Part shown: positions 12,907 through 26,200 of the stretch, piece by piece
Layout: every line of letters starts with the position of its first letter
How positions within the stretch are numbered: position 1 is the stretch's first letter
Assembly (NCBI GenBank): GCA_023374045.1
Contig: CM041779.1
Location: 271,780,062-271,844,061 of the forward strand
Direction of reading: 5' to 3'
Length of the DNA stretch: 64,000 nucleotides
Source: Limonium bicolor
Taxonomy: Eukaryota; Streptophyta; Magnoliopsida; Caryophyllales; Plumbaginaceae
Notes under the pieces: generated by a model
The model's input: only the letters and a program-made list of their open reading frames with translations
Database searches by the model: none
Told to the model about the DNA's origin: nothing
Position numbers and translations under genes: made by a program

Positions 12907-14078
12907 AAAAGTGGTATAAGAGCATAGTAACACTCTGATGACTGGAAACTACCGAGTTAGGATTTCTAAGTCTTGGGAAAAGGGTTGAGTGATAGTTGAG
13001 AGAGACACACTAAGTTAGTGTAAGGTTTAGTGCTTTGTTGATCGTCTAAAAGATGTTAAAATTGTCCAACATTGGACCTAAGGACATGAGATCTGACGAG
13101 TAATAACAAACACGTAGAATTAGCCTCGAGGGCACTTGAACATTGAATGAGTTAGATTGCAATATATTACTGAAGTATGAATTAACCCACCCTCTTGACA
13201 TAAGTCTGAAAGGGGATTGGAGAAGATATGAGGACGAGGCATAGCGGAGACATTGGGGGCCTACAACCCCAAACTTCACCGAGGAAGTGGCATCGTCTTT
13301 ACGCTTGAGGAGTCGTTCCCGGTAATAGCAGTAGTAGTCCACCCACCGCTGCCCGTACCTCGAATTACTGCATAGAGGGGCAACTGATTAAAGAGCGCCA
13401 AGGAGAAGAAAAGATTTCTCTGCTCGGGAAGACCCGACTTGGCTGCTGGGGAATTGTAAGGCACCAAACCGAGAATGAACTTGGAGATGCAGTGAACTAT
13501 TTAAAACCAGAAGGTCCTGATGGCAGCATGCTACCTAAAGGACGCAAGCAAAATTAGGTAGCAAGTAAGAATGAACTTTGTTGGAGAGGAATGAACTCAC
13601 AGAACAACGGGTTGGCTTGCTAAGCAGTCGTTGTAACCCGGTCTAGTTTACTAGGAGAAAGTCACTAACATATGCACTTGAAGTAAAGAAAATAAAAGAA
13701 CACTCAAGGCTATAGAACCATAAAAAATGCATAGGGACGAATATCAGGAATAAAGCAAGGAAAGATAAATAAGAGTCTCCACGAATGGAGCAACATCCTA
13801 AAGAGGGATATATAATTGGGAGTCATAAATAGACTGCCCAAACAAAACGGGGGAGGGAATAGTCGACAAGACTACTTAATGTAGAAGAATTGAAAGGTAA
13901 TACCCAGCTGACATACCGTATGGATAATGCAGCCTAAATGCCGCACTTCCCATAACAAGTGCTATAATAATCGTCATGCTAGTGGCGCAGGCTGCAAGGC
14001 ACACTTGCTACAGCAAGTGCCATAAAGATAGACCATTTTGGAAGACACTAATGTCTGAAGATAGAGTACCATGACTGT
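12907..14078 (+). mobile_element. 5' internal fragment of plus-strand LARD-like element
   Basis: Follows the primer site and aligns in patches with the complement of the region left of 3563 (for example GGGTTGAGTGATAG near 12980). Frames are closed throughout and no gag is recognisable. It is cut at 14079 by the second LTR family. Confidence 0.55.
12912..12923 (+). other. Decayed tRNA-iMet primer-binding site
   Basis: TGGTATAAGAGC differs by one base from the initiator tRNA-Met complement and lies five bases after the LTR end. The partner arm ACTCTGAT follows, so the hairpin seen at the other primer sites is partly preserved. Confidence 0.7.
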
Positions 14079-15944
14079 TGTGAGCCTCGATTTTTGAACC
14101 CTATCCTAGGTTGATTAGATTGATTAGGATCTGACCGGGTTCTAGGTCCACTTATAACCTAAGATTAATAACTATGTCATATAACACTAATTATTAAATC
14201 CAAAATTAGCTCACTGGAACCTATTATGAGTCGCCACCTAATTTTAACCTAGGGTAAATTAGGAAAGGTAGAGTTCGGGTTCGGGGGCTTGGTATTCGAC
14301 TTATTCAGGGTTCAATTACTTTTATTACCCCCCCTAGGTCGTTTTTCCTCTACTTAGTTTAATTACGGCTTATTACGAAGTCGTTTTAACCAAGGTGCGC
14401 AAGTTTATAATTTTTTTGAATTTTATCATTTTTTGATAGAAAATTAAATTGAAAATTAAAATACTAAACAAGGGTTTCGGTAGGTCAAATTTTGATTCCG
14501 TCCGTGGCCACGGACCTAATGTCCGAACCCACAGACCCAAGTTAATCTAAGTGAAGGTAAAAGTCGAATTAAACAGAAAACACGATTTTGAAAAGTCCGG
14601 GGCCACAGACAAGGCGTCCGTGGGCCCGGACATAAGTTGAAAAACCCTAGATTTTGAAAATAAAATTGTCTCGCCACCGTCCGGGGGCGTCCGGGCTTAT
14701 GGACAGGGCGTCCGGGACCCCGGACATAGCGTTCGTGGGTGCGGACCGCCCTCGGACGGCGGCGATTGGGCGGTTCCCGGCGGTGTTTGGGCTCAAAATT
14801 TATGGGTAGATAACCTGAAAGATTCTAAACACGTTAGTGATCAAAAGTTTTCAATTTGACCACTAATTAAGGATGAAACTTATTGAACAAGTTAATGGAC
14901 AGAAACACAAATAAACTTTAATTCAGAAGCAAAGAAAAGTCAATTCGATTAGAAATTTCAACCAGAAGTGTATTGAGATTAGGGGAGTTAAAGAATTCGA
15001 ATTCCAACCTGTTTTGACTTTGGGATTTGATTGTTCCTTCACGTTGGGAATCTTTGAGAGCTTCGTTGATGGCCAATCCGGTTCGACTTTGACCCGAGCT
15101 TCTGACCCCTTCTTCCCTGTTTTGTTAACCATGGTTTGGTTCTGTATTTTTGTGTTTTGGTGCAAGGAAGCTCAATGGGAGAAGAGGGAATGTGTTTTTT
15201 GGTGATTTCGGGATGATTTCGGTATAGAATCAAGGCTCGGGGTTGCAAAAACGTGGGAAGTAGGTTGACGGTTGTGTTCTCTGACTTTGGGGATGATCTC
15301 CTCTGCCCTAGGTCTTTTTTGGAAGGTATTTTATAGAAAGAGCATGGCCAAATTGATGTACTAATTTTTTTTTTATCTAAAACCCTGATTTTGTGCTCTA
15401 AGAGAATCTGATTTTTTAGAATATGATACAGGTCGATAAAAATTCTGAAATTTTAACCAAAGATAAAAGATGATATTTAGGAATTTTGGGAGTTGGAATC
15501 GGGTTATTTTGACAAATAACCGATTAGATAAAAAATCTTACAATATGGAACCTCCCATAATTCATAACTTATGAGTTGAAATTACAAATTTCCAATGGGG
15601 TTGGTCTCTAAAAATCAATATCTATCTTGTGTTAAAATTTCACGACATTTGGACTTGATTTAGGCATTTTCCAAAGGAGAGAGAAAATTGCAAGAATGTT
15701 TGAATTTCTCTTTTAAATTTTGGGCTAAGGTTCCAAATAAAATATTTTCAGGTCTATGACTGTATGAAGTCATGATAACCCTGTGACAATTTTATTTTAA
15801 TTTTTGGAAACCTTTTTATTTCTATTTTGAGGTTATTTTAGGTGTTAATTATTAAAGAAATTAGCTTATAATATGAATTAAAAGCTAAATTTTGAAAATA
15901 AATATTATCTGAAGATTGTGAAATACCTTTCATAGTGACTATGG
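14079..15944 (+). mobile_element. LTR of the second Gypsy-like family (TGTGAGCCTCG type), copy 2
   Basis: Starts TGTGAGCCTCGATTTTTG and aligns with 9748-11000. It continues through AT-rich sequence to about 15944, where sequence homologous to 25888 begins abruptly. It is inserted in the plus-strand LARD internal region. The true right end was not identified and no target duplication was found. Confidence 0.5.
14497..14765. repeat. GTCCG inverted-repeat cluster (copy 2)
   Basis: Contains GTCCGTGGCCACGGAC, then GTCCGGGGCCACAGAC, GTCCGTGGGCCCGGAC, GTCCGGGACCCCGGAC and CCGCCCTCGGACGGCGG. The stems are more numerous or better preserved than in the copy at 10170-10410. Confidence 0.75.
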
Positions 15945-16786
15945 TACTTGATCCTTTAAGGTAGCTTCTCAGTGATCTTGACGTGAATGTCATAGATCTG
16001 GGTACTTCTCCAATCCTTGGAGATTCCCATCTATTTGGTTTTGTGTCAATACTTATTGCTCGGTTCCACACATTTACCGTAGTTGTCGAGATTCAGCTTG
16101 TTTAGGCACTACTACTGTAGTCCTATCGGATTATATCCCGTGGATGTTCTTGTAGCTGTGTAAGCTATGTCGGCCAGGCATTGTAACCGTTTGGCGTTGT
16201 AGTTGCGGAGTTAACCACTCCCGACTATGTCCTTAGTCAGCTAGCATACCGTTGGTGGTATTATTTTAGCTATTACTGTCGCGTAGTATCTCGGGCTTTG
16301 TTCTGTTTCGTTTTTCCGCTCTGTTGCACGCTTAGTGCTTCTTTTCCTGCTGCAGATTGGTTAGCTAGGTTCGACTGCTAAGCAGGTCGCCCCATGTTGT
16401 TGTAAGTTGTAGTCTCCTTATGGTTGGAGTAATCATTCAACCGCTATTAAGTGCGGGTATTGTTGTTCAACCGGGATCCATCTCTGGGACTTCCATTTCT
16501 TGGAATCTACTATGTGTCAAGTTCTTTCCTCCTATAGGATGATCTCACTACTGCCAGATCGGGTCTTCCCGAGTATGAGAGGACTTTCCTTCTCTCTGGC
16601 GTTCTTTCCCAAGTTATACAATGGGTTTATGGAGGGCGGGTCTGGTATTGTAGGTATCCGGTACTCACCGGTAGTTCCTAACTAGCATATCTCTAATGCT
16701 AACACTCGGCCCTTAGCCCTAAGCTTCTAACTCCTAACTCGGTATTTCTAGTCATCAGAGCGATACTTCGCTCTGATACCACTTTT
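15945..16786 (-). mobile_element. Partial second internal region of the tandem LARD element
   Basis: Nearly identical to 25888-26746, up to and including the primer-site hairpin. It lies on the outer side of the left LTR, so the minus-strand order is LTR, internal, LTR, internal (truncated at 15945). A single normal insertion would end at the left LTR; this copy implies unequal recombination or a second adjoining copy. No coding frames recognised. Confidence 0.85.
16754..16781 (-). other. tRNA-iMet primer site in hairpin (outer copy)
   Basis: Minus-strand TGGTATCAGAGC (16770-16781) with the 10-bp hairpin ATCAGAGCGA/TCGCTCTGAT, loop AGTA. Same stem as at 3564, different from the paired variant at 26714. 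Confidence 0.85.
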
Positions 16787-19700
16787 TGTAACATCCCTAC
16801 CGCTAATACTGTCATTACCGTCCAATCTCCTTAAACAATCCAGAATCACGCAGCGGATACTTACATACTCAACGGTGGGTGATACAATGTCGTTAGCCAC
16901 CCACGTGACTAACAAGGCTACTACTACTACTACATACAGCATCGGTCTAATGGACCGGAATATCCGAGTACTACACACTTACAATACATACTCTAATTAC
17001 TAAATCAAATACTAGAACTTCCATTCATTACAATACTCTATAAGTTTAATACAATATCATACACCGAGTTTACTAAGATCCTTATACAAATACAACACCT
17101 CTTTCAATTTCATAGATACTCATTAAGAGTCTAACCACTACCCATTCCTCACAAACTACTTACTTCCTAAGTACAAGGGGGTGCCATTTAGTACGCTTCT
17201 ACATTCTACTTCTAACTATCCAAGTGTAGCCACCGGTCTCTTACCTTGACCATATCCGCTTCGGGTACCTGCACACTAAAAACGTTCCCCCTAGGGGGTC
17301 AGCTTACGCTGAATATGACTTCCGCATACCCCGCGTACGAGCGAGGGTACACCGACCACTTGGTCGAATACATGCAATTCATTTTATTCAAACAAACATG
17401 CATACATGCTCTTATACACAATACTACAATACTTTACGCATGGAATACACACATACACTTCAATACATACAATGAGATTATACAAGTCCAACAATACTTA
17501 CTTACCTTCTTCTGAAATACACATTCATGATACATACACAATACATTCTCATTACATACTCATCCATACACAATGCATACACAATATCCGGTACTTGTTA
17601 GCTTCATTTGTCCACCCGGGTTAATCGGGTGGAGATTAATCTTTTACTCGGGGTCAATGACTTACACCAGCCAAGACCATTACTCATACAATACTTACTT
17701 TACTTACTACTTACTCAAGTCAAGTCGTCGGGACCTCCGGCCCGGGGACTACTCTGTCCCACCCCGGGATTTACTTGGTTCACCAATCCAGGATGCTACC
17801 CATTTAAGGGGTTTGTGCCGTGGACCAGTTAAAGAACCAGGAATCAGATCCAACCTCTTGTGTCTCCTCATCCTCACGCGTGGCTAAACTATATCGGACT
17901 TCTACTCATTCCAATTTACTCAATATTTACGTTAGGAGTTAGGTAGTTAGGAATTAGTAGAAGTCACACATCCAAGCCACATGCACAATACATTGCTCAT
18001 ATACACATCCATACAAGATACAATACATTACGCAAGTACAATACAAGATACAAATTCACTCCATCATCATTCATTCATTTCATGAATTATACAAACTATT
18101 GTTCAAGAGAAATATACCAAGAACAATATAAACAAGCACAAGTAAGTGCAATATAGTCCGATTCATGCATTTATCTTATTTAGGTGATCAAATAAGCATA
18201 CAAATCGGGGTAACCAGGTTAGGATACAAAGCGTGAAGAAATCATACCTTGCACCGTTGCTTTGGACTCACCGACTCCTCTTTGGTGTTCAACTATTTAA
18301 TTCCTAGCATATACATAGAGTTGGGTCTATAATTAACCTTACTTATTACTTTTCTAAGGTTTCCCAGTTTATACTTACTAATTCCGTATTATTCAAATAC
18401 ATTTACTTATGTTACTTACTTAAAATTATCCTCTAGGCTTGTTCATGGCCTTAATGACCTTTAAACCTCATTAATTAAGTCTTAATCATCTTATACTATC
18501 ATTACCCTTCAATTCCCCATCTTAAAATTCCATTTTTACACTTTCTGTAGCATTTTTGTGTTGGTCCGGGTTTGTGTCCGAGTTTGTAAACCCGGACCAA
18601 CACTTTAGGAACGTTCTGTCAAGTTTTTATGGTGGTCCGGGTTTGTGTACCAGTTTACAAACCCGGACCATCACTTTAGAAGACTTTCTGTCGTATTTTT
18701 AAGGTGGTCCGGTTTGTACTTGTTTGCAAACCTGGACCATCCTTCAGCGATACTTTCTGTCAAGTTTTTGAGGTGGTCCTGGTTTGCGTACTTGTTTGCA
18801 AACCAGGACCATTCCAGCGAGAAAGCATTCTGCCAAGTTTAAGAGGTGGTCCTGGTTTGTGTACTTGTTTGCAAACCAGGACCAATCCAGTCTGTTGCAA
18901 ATTTCCAGTTTTAAAGCTTTGTTTCAACTCAATCTTTACCAACTTCTTCCCCAATATTCCTACACATAATCTAACATATTTTAGCAGTGATTAAGCACTT
19001 TAAATTAGCCTAATCCACTCTCTAAATTCCTCTGTCAATATCTGTTTTCTTACAGATTTTCCCACTGTAGTTTCCTCCTTTTACATTTTTTGTTCTTCTC
19101 CAAATGCTACAGATTTTTCCTTTCTTCTTCCCACTACTCCTATGGCTCTTTCATTGGCTCATTTGCATTATACTCAACCCAAGTCTTACCCACTACCATA
19201 CTCATTTTACCAAGTCTTACACATTAATTCTTCCTTGCTTCTCCAACACATTCAAAAATCCCTTGCTACAGATCTTATATCTTTTCATACTCTTACCACA
19301 ACTACTACTCCTTAGTTACTAAATCATCTCTACTACACACCTTGGTTCTCCCATTCACCAAGTCATTCTTAATGCACAATCCCTACTAAAATTTCGCCAT
19401 AGTTCACCTACTTTTCTTACTTATCCACACATCTCCTTTCTCATCAAATTCATCCCTATTCTAGCCAAACCGCAAGGGTTCTACCAGCACACATACCAAA
19501 TCTCAATACACCAATACTTCCTCAATTACAATACCAATACATCATTACTTCCTCAATCCACCATACTAATACACATACACAATTTATTTGGCTCTAAGGC
19601 CTACAATCCAAATACAAACTCATAAATACTCAAACTTCCACAAACTACGATACTAATACAATAGTTTAGGTTCTTTATTTGTTCACCCATTCCCATTACT

Positions 19701-21017
19701 CTAATGCATTAAAATGTAGCATTGAGAAAGAGCTCTTACCTTAAAGCTCTTATTTCCTCCTTCCTTTTCTATTCTTCTTCTCTCTTTTTGCACAATCGGT
19801 CACATGGGGAATGGAGTTTCCAAACTCCATTCCCATCACCCAAACCCTTATATTTATACTAATCCATTGAAATGTTCAAAACACAAATTCTAGGGTTTAC
19901 CTTTGGAGTGTTTTAGGAGGGGTTTTAGCCCTTGGTTTGAGAAGGTGATTCCACCACCATTGTAAGGTTGTAATTATGCTTAAAGAGAGAGAAAATAGAG
20001 TATTACAAGGGGTAAAAATCGGTTATGAAAGGAGATGGAGAAAACATGAGTTTTTCATGTAGATTTTTACCTTAATGGAGAGAGGAGACTCCAAGCTACA
20101 CATTGATGCTATTTTCTTCACCAATGGGGTATACCCACGAAAATGAACTTCCTCATTTTTGGATTTTGAAAAGAGGAAAGTGTAGAGAATGATGAGGGGA
20201 GTTCAAATATGTAATTTGTTTAGGATTTGGAGCTTAAATAAAGCTTGGGCAAGCTTGAGAAGGTGAAGTAGCCATGGTTGTCTCTTTGGAGCTTCAAAAA
20301 TCGCCAACAGAGAAGGGAGAAGAGGGGAGGTCGGCTGGGTGAGAAGACTCACGCGAGAGAGATGAGAAATGTGAGGTGAGAGAATTATGTGAGTGCTTTT
20401 TACTTTATTCTACTTTTTGCTTTTTGCCTTTTATTTAATTAGCTAGTGTGTGAGTGTGTGTGAGGGCTTATTGACTTACTAAAAATTGGCCCACACAGTA
20501 CTACTAGCTGGAACGTTTTTCGTCTTTTACAGAAAACGCTCGTTAATTTACCCGGTTTCAGTACTATTCACTAACCGGGCCCGTTTTCCGGAATTTTCTC
20601 GTTTATTTAATTTTATAGGTTATTAAGCTTCCATAAATTCTTAATCATTGTTATTTAATGATTTATAATTTTTACGGGTTCGTTTGACCACTTAAAGTCA
20701 CGTTTTCAGGTTTCCTCGAAAAACGTGCACTAAAGCTCTATTAGCGTTTTAATACATTATTTGGATCCGTTTTCTTCGGGAGTTGTTCCCATATATTATT
20801 TAGGCCTTATTAAGCCTTTATAATTCATATAATATGCTAACCGAGGTCTCATACCTCCTATGGTTATTTAACGCTTATTTAGCATTTTTCGCTTTTTAAG
20901 CATTTCTTCATTTCTTTTGGATTTATTTTTCCTTACCAATATTACTTAGGCGTCATTAGGCCCTTAAATACGTATTAGATTAATTTTAATCCCTATATTT
21001 AAGTTCGGGGTATTTCA
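16787..21017 (-). mobile_element. Left LTR (3' LTR of the complete unit), 4231 bp, LARD-like element
   Basis: Bounded by TGTAACATCC at left and GGGTATTTCA at right (TG...CA). Nearly identical to 26747-30983 apart from small indels, which suggests fairly recent activity or recombination. On the minus strand the start TGAAATACCCC follows a purine tract, so this is the 3' LTR of the unit to its right. It contains the five-module hairpin array at 18560-18884 and a T/C-rich tract. No real ORF. Confidence 0.9.
18560..18884. repeat. Five-module hairpin array (GGTCCGGGTTTG type) in left LTR
   Basis: Modules begin near 18562, 18633, 18705, 18774 and 18847, a period of 69-73 bp. Each has a 14-bp inverted repeat, for example TGGTCCGGGTTTGT with ACAAACCCGGACCA, and a loop of about 10-14 nt. 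Modules 4 and 5 read GGTCCTGG on the left arm and CCAGGACC on the right, a paired change that keeps the stem. Module 3 is damaged here but perfect in the other LTR. Spacers share the core TTCTGTCAAGTTTTT. Confidence 0.9.
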
Positions 21018-21060
21018 ATCTTACCCCCTTAAGAACTTTGTCCTCAAAGTTGTTCGAGGT
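21018..21060 (-). other. Polypurine tract and vestigial pol terminus
   Basis: The minus strand reads CTTAAGGGGGTAAGAT immediately before the LTR start TGAAATACC, the standard position of a polypurine tract. The frame leading into it reads NNFEDKVLKGVR, resembling the NLEDKV-type tail common at the end of plant Gypsy pol, so the element descends from a coding ancestor. Confidence 0.75.
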
Positions 21061-22269
21061 TATAGGTTTACAATGCTTACTCATTCTTACATGTCTAATA
21101 CCAAAGGTCACACATTCTTCCTCCTTACAATTCCCCAAATCTATTACTCACGGTCTCTACATTCCATACCATACAAATGTACTATAATTACTCCAATCCA
21201 CATTACTACCAACCATTGATTCCACATTACCAGGTTTTCACATATATACAATGCAAAGCTATCCCCAAAGTAATGCAATACACATACAGTCCCGCAGGCA
21301 CTCAGGTCATCTAGACATAGGACTCCTCTATGTCCCGCTGCCCTTGGAATAATACAATATGCTACACTACTATCTTCTCCGGTATAAGCTTCTAACAAAT
21401 CCTCATTCTCCAATCCAAGGGAAATTCTTTCACGACTACTAATTAGAAATTTTCTAAAACGCACAACTCCAAATTCCAATTTATATTCCTTACTTATATC
21501 CTATATGTGATTCTTGTGACCACTTGAGGGGAGCTTCAAGAATCATTTGACCCTGATGTGATCAGCATCAGTGTTGAACTATCTTTCCACCCCAATTTGT
21601 GTTCGGTTTCCCTTGATCTGATCAGGATCGAGTTCGACTTCCCACATTAGTTTCAAACAATCAAATAATTGATTATGTCCATTTTCTATCTTTTTACTCT
21701 TCCTAGTCATAATTACCCATTCATACAACTCCAAGGGATGGAATTCAGTCCATCGATCATCCTCACTCTACTTCCCAAATACTTTACTTCGAGATTCAAT
21801 GCCTACTACCTCATTCCATTGACTTCCGCTACTTTCATCCATTACTCTCCATCATCTCAATTAATCTAACTAAGCATTTCAATACTTATGAAATTCAGTC
21901 ATCCTCAATTTACTTCCAATGATTTACCTACGAATACACTACTGATAGACTTCATTCATCCATTACTCTCAATCATTTCATACTAATTCTTCAAAGGATA
22001 CAATACTTATGGAGCTCCGTCCACTACTCATTCTCAATTCCTCCAAACAATCACCTAGGGAACTCAATTTCCTCTAGGTTCTACATCGGTTTTGTACCGA
22101 CTCATGTTATGGTATTTGCATCTCTCGTGCCTAATTACCACAATTACAATATGAATGAATACATATGTTTATTTAACATAAGTACCAATTATCAATTTGA
22201 TTCTCATTCGTGTTATGCACATTATAATTTATGTGTTTTATTCATGAAGTTTACATTAAGCGGTTTTCA

Positions 22270-22306
22270 CTCTACCCCCCTTAAAAGGGATTACGCCCAC
22301 GTAATC
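22270..22306 (-). other. Conserved 37-nt purine-tract block (copy 2)
   Basis: Exact match to 83-119. It is 1.25 kb inside the 3' LTR boundary, so it is not the terminal polypurine tract. It may be a second (internal) priming tract or the relic end of an older pol frame. Confidence 0.5.
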
Positions 22307-23147
22307 TACCATATGTTATTATTATTGGACATTGGTTTACTCAATGCGGGCATTCTGAAGCATTTTAGCTTCTCTACGGTTTATTAAATAATATACTCTG
22401 GTCAAAAGGTCTTAACCATACTAATGGTTTAGCCCTTGCACAAATAATTCCTATATGAGTTTATTTAACTCATAATTAATTCGGTTCTAGCCTATTAGGC
22501 GTCAAGGCATTGATAGCCATTCTCTCATATTTACTAGGTACATTAAATTTCTTAGCTAGGGCCCACTAGCTTCTGCTGCGCGACCCTGATAACCTTAGTG
22601 CTTCATTCGCTCTTTGGTTATTCTAGATGTGCTACTCATCGCCTTTTATCCCACTATTATAGAAATAAGGTTTACTAGTAAGTGGGGTATTCTTTTACCT
22701 TGCTTAAACTCAATGAGTTTTAGATTATAACCAGCTCTCTGGTAATCTGTTATACATACTATTCGTACTCCCACGATTATTCACTAAGTTCCTCCGACTT
22801 ATTGTCGGGCGAGGTTAAGTCGCTACTTAGTTGTAGTGCTTTCTCGATTGTCAATAGCTTCTGAAATTATACCAGTTTCTCTGGTTCAGTACAAGTGCTC
22901 TTTACTTGTATGACCTTGCATTTTCTATGCGTCGGTCCTTGTGACTCTCTTAGGTCTCCTTTCACCTTTTATTCCAATGGAATTCACATCTTGTGATTGT
23001 TAGTGTGTTTACACTCTTCGTGCTTCTTTGGCCTTAGGCCGTACGGTTTGTTGCTAAGCTTGCTTAACTGGCTTATGCCGTGTTTGTTGGTGGAAAGAAG
23101 GGTCTACTACGATTCACATTCTCCATATTCCTAGCTATCCCATTAGA

Positions 23148-23207
23148 TCATTACTGCGCAAGTGCAATACCAAAACACTCAGTCATACAGAGTGCAGAGG
23201 CGTAAAC
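23148..23207 (-). other. Invariant 60-nt block (copy 2)
   Basis: Exact match over 60 nt to 861-920 in the other element; sequence beyond either end diverges (TCTTGACAGT there, GCTCGGCAGT here). Confidence 0.65.
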
Positions 23208-26200
23208 GCTCGGCAGTAAGTCACTTATGTGATAGGAATGAATATTTCTGTCTCATACTTACACTTCATATCATTGTGTAACTACTTCTTCATAGCGGTC
23301 GCTTGTTGCGCACCGTATTCTTACTCATTATACAACATTGTTTTTACGGTCTCCGTTACCGTGGTAGCTTATCGTTACTTATTGCCATTGTCGTTGGCAC
23401 CATTTCCTTATGGCATGAACACTGAGGGTTTCCTCTGTTCGTGTGTATGACGGTTGTCGTAGCATATCGCAATATTACTATCTTCCCAATGTGGAGATGT
23501 TTTATTTCTATTTGGGTTTCATGTGTAGGTTGGCTTACCTCACATTATTTCATAATTTGTAATACAATTTACCAAGTATCTTGATTGATAAGCTCTCTTG
23601 AGCGTTGGTCATTCATGGTGTGCAATGTGCACTCGCATTGATTGTTTTTGACAATTACTGTCTCCCAGTGCTGAGCATTAGTTATAGGCTCTAGCTGTGC
23701 GGTTTTACCTTTGTATGTACATCACCGGGACATTCCCAAGAAACTTCATGGGTTTTCTGGTCCCGTTCTCCAATTGGAGGGTACTTCATCATTGGTAAGT
23801 GGAGGTTCTTGTTGACAAGGTTTACTCTGTTAGTATTCATACCATGGTTCACCATATGCTTGGTTGCGTATGGAGTATACTTGCTCCTTCGAGTCTCTAC
23901 ACTATTTAAGCGTCGTGCTTTTACAGTCCAAAGCCTCTTGTAGGCGTAGTGGTTTGGAAATCTCATTTTCTTGTTCGATTGTCTCTTGGCAATAACTACA
24001 TGCACAAGTTTGTTGTTATGGTAGATGGAAGCCTTTTCTGAGGGTTCGCATCATTACAGCATTGATGATCTTTGGTCAACAAGAGGTGTCTTTCCTCGGG
24101 TCTCTCGTAGTGTCCAAGTGTGGACTAGGCCATTGTTGGCATTATTGTGATTCTTGTGCCTCTGTTCTACCATTGCTACAGAAGGCATGGAGGGTAATTA
24201 AAAGTTTCGTCAACTGTATATAGACTGATGCTCTAGTAACAGTGACATTGAGGTTGCCTTTACTCCAAGCCACTTATTATACCGAGTTCACATTAGGTGG
24301 TTTAGCTGTCGATCTATTTGCCGTATGAGGCAATATCCTTTGCAAGTCTTGTTAGTATTTGGTGTGGGTTTTGCAACCGTTTAAGTTTACATAACGTAGT
24401 TGGTTCATGGCTTCTGAGCCTTATTGCTCCAAGCTATGCTCTTTGCAAGCTGCTTATACATGTTTCCACTCCTTGTATACCCCATATGTTGGAGGTATTA
24501 CTAGGCTCCATGGAAAGTCGTGACATCACGTGTCCGTTCATAGGAGGTCCTTTAGGCAACTAGGTGCTAATCCGTGCCTTCTGGTAGTTTAGGGTATTTC
24601 CTGTTAAGTGAAATCCCTTCGGTATCTTAACCGAATGTCCGTTCTAGCTCCCGTGCTCTTATCATAACGCTTGTTCGACTATTGTTAACTCAGACACCCT
24701 TCAAGGATTGCTCCTGGGTGTTGTCAGGTTATGCCGTTACATCCGACTAATGTTTATGGTACGTTGTATCTACTATACCGCCTTGTGGTATTGTATTTGA
24801 GTTATCCCACTTTGGGGTTACAACGTCTCCCGTTCTTGGGTAGACCGTTTATACTTTCTCCTAGTGCTTAGAACTAGGTTTAATATCCTCCTTAATGATG
24901 GATTATGCTTCGTGGTAATCTCATAGTTGCTCTTGGGAACTCCGTCCCGTCTGTTGAGCATTGTTGTGTTCATATTAGGCCTTTGCCTTACTGTGTTCAG
25001 GCTGGGTATCCTTTCCAGCTGTCAGGTAATTGCTTGAATTATTTGAGACATATCCAATGTCTATGCATGCAAATCTGTGCGCTTTGCGCTTCCTAACCTT
25101 CATTACTTATCTTCAGATGGATTCTCTGAGTTCCTTTATACTTATTACTTAGTTGAGTTCCTTATCCTTCATCGTCTGAGGTGTCCAGCTGTTCAGCTTG
25201 AATTTACTCATGGTCCGTAGGACGGAGTTGACTACTTCCCGTGTTTCGTACACTACGTGTATACATATGTGGGGTGCCGTGTTGATACGTTACCACTTCC
25301 CCGACTATGTGTCAGGCCCACAAGCTCCTTCGGAGTGCGGTCGTCCCACATCTCATATTTGGGTATACTCGTAGTGCTCGTCACACGCCTAGGTGAAGTA
25401 TTCTATTGTCAACTCCTCTTGTATCATCTTATGATACTCACCGTAATTCTATTGGTTTGGTTTTAAAATTCAAGGTTTAAAAGAAAGGTTGTGGTTTTGA
25501 AAGAAAAATTGGGTTTGAAATAATGGTTCGGTGTAAAAGAAGTTCTTCATGGCATAGCCATGTTTGAGGTCTTGACCAAGTGCAGTTTCCTGCTGACTGG
25601 TATGTCCTTGTATAATGGTCGGGCCGTTAGGCCTTCCCAAGATTTCCATTCTTCCAGTTTTTAGGATGTGTAATCCTGTAGTCGCTTCATTGCGGTCATG
25701 GTACATTACTATGTACCGGTGGTATGTCAGGGTTCCTCTACATGTTCCTGTTGTTACTGCACTTGCCGTGGCAAGTGCGTGGTACTGGTGATTTTTGGGT
25801 AATCCTATACCGATCGTGGTATGGTTTCCACGTGTTTTCGGTAGCCTTGTTGGCTCTTCCCTTGATCTTATTGATCTATGTTTGGAATACTTGATCCTTT
25901 AAGGTAGCTTCTCAGTGATCTTGACGTGAATGTCATAGATCTGGGTACTTCTCCAATCCTTGGAGATTCCCATCTATTTGGTTTTGTGTCAATACTTATT
26001 GCTCGGTTCCACACATTTACCGTAGTTGTCGAGATTCAGCTTGTTTAGGCACTACTACTGTAGTCCTATCGGATTATATCTCGTGGATGTTCTTGTAGTT
26101 GTGTAAGCTATGTCGGCCAGGCATTGTAACCTTTTGGCGTTGTAGTTGCGGAGTTAACCACTCCCGACTATGTCCTTAGTCAGCTAGCATACCGTTGGTG

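Noticed and set aside
17573..17887. ORFs of about 100 aa in the LARD LTRs (also 27366-27761)
   Set aside because: They lie in non-coding LTR, shift length between the two near-identical copies because of indels, and match no known domain.
18560..18884. CRISPR-like array
   Set aside because: Nuclear plant DNA; the modules are inverted repeats with similar rather than unique spacers, inside an LTR.
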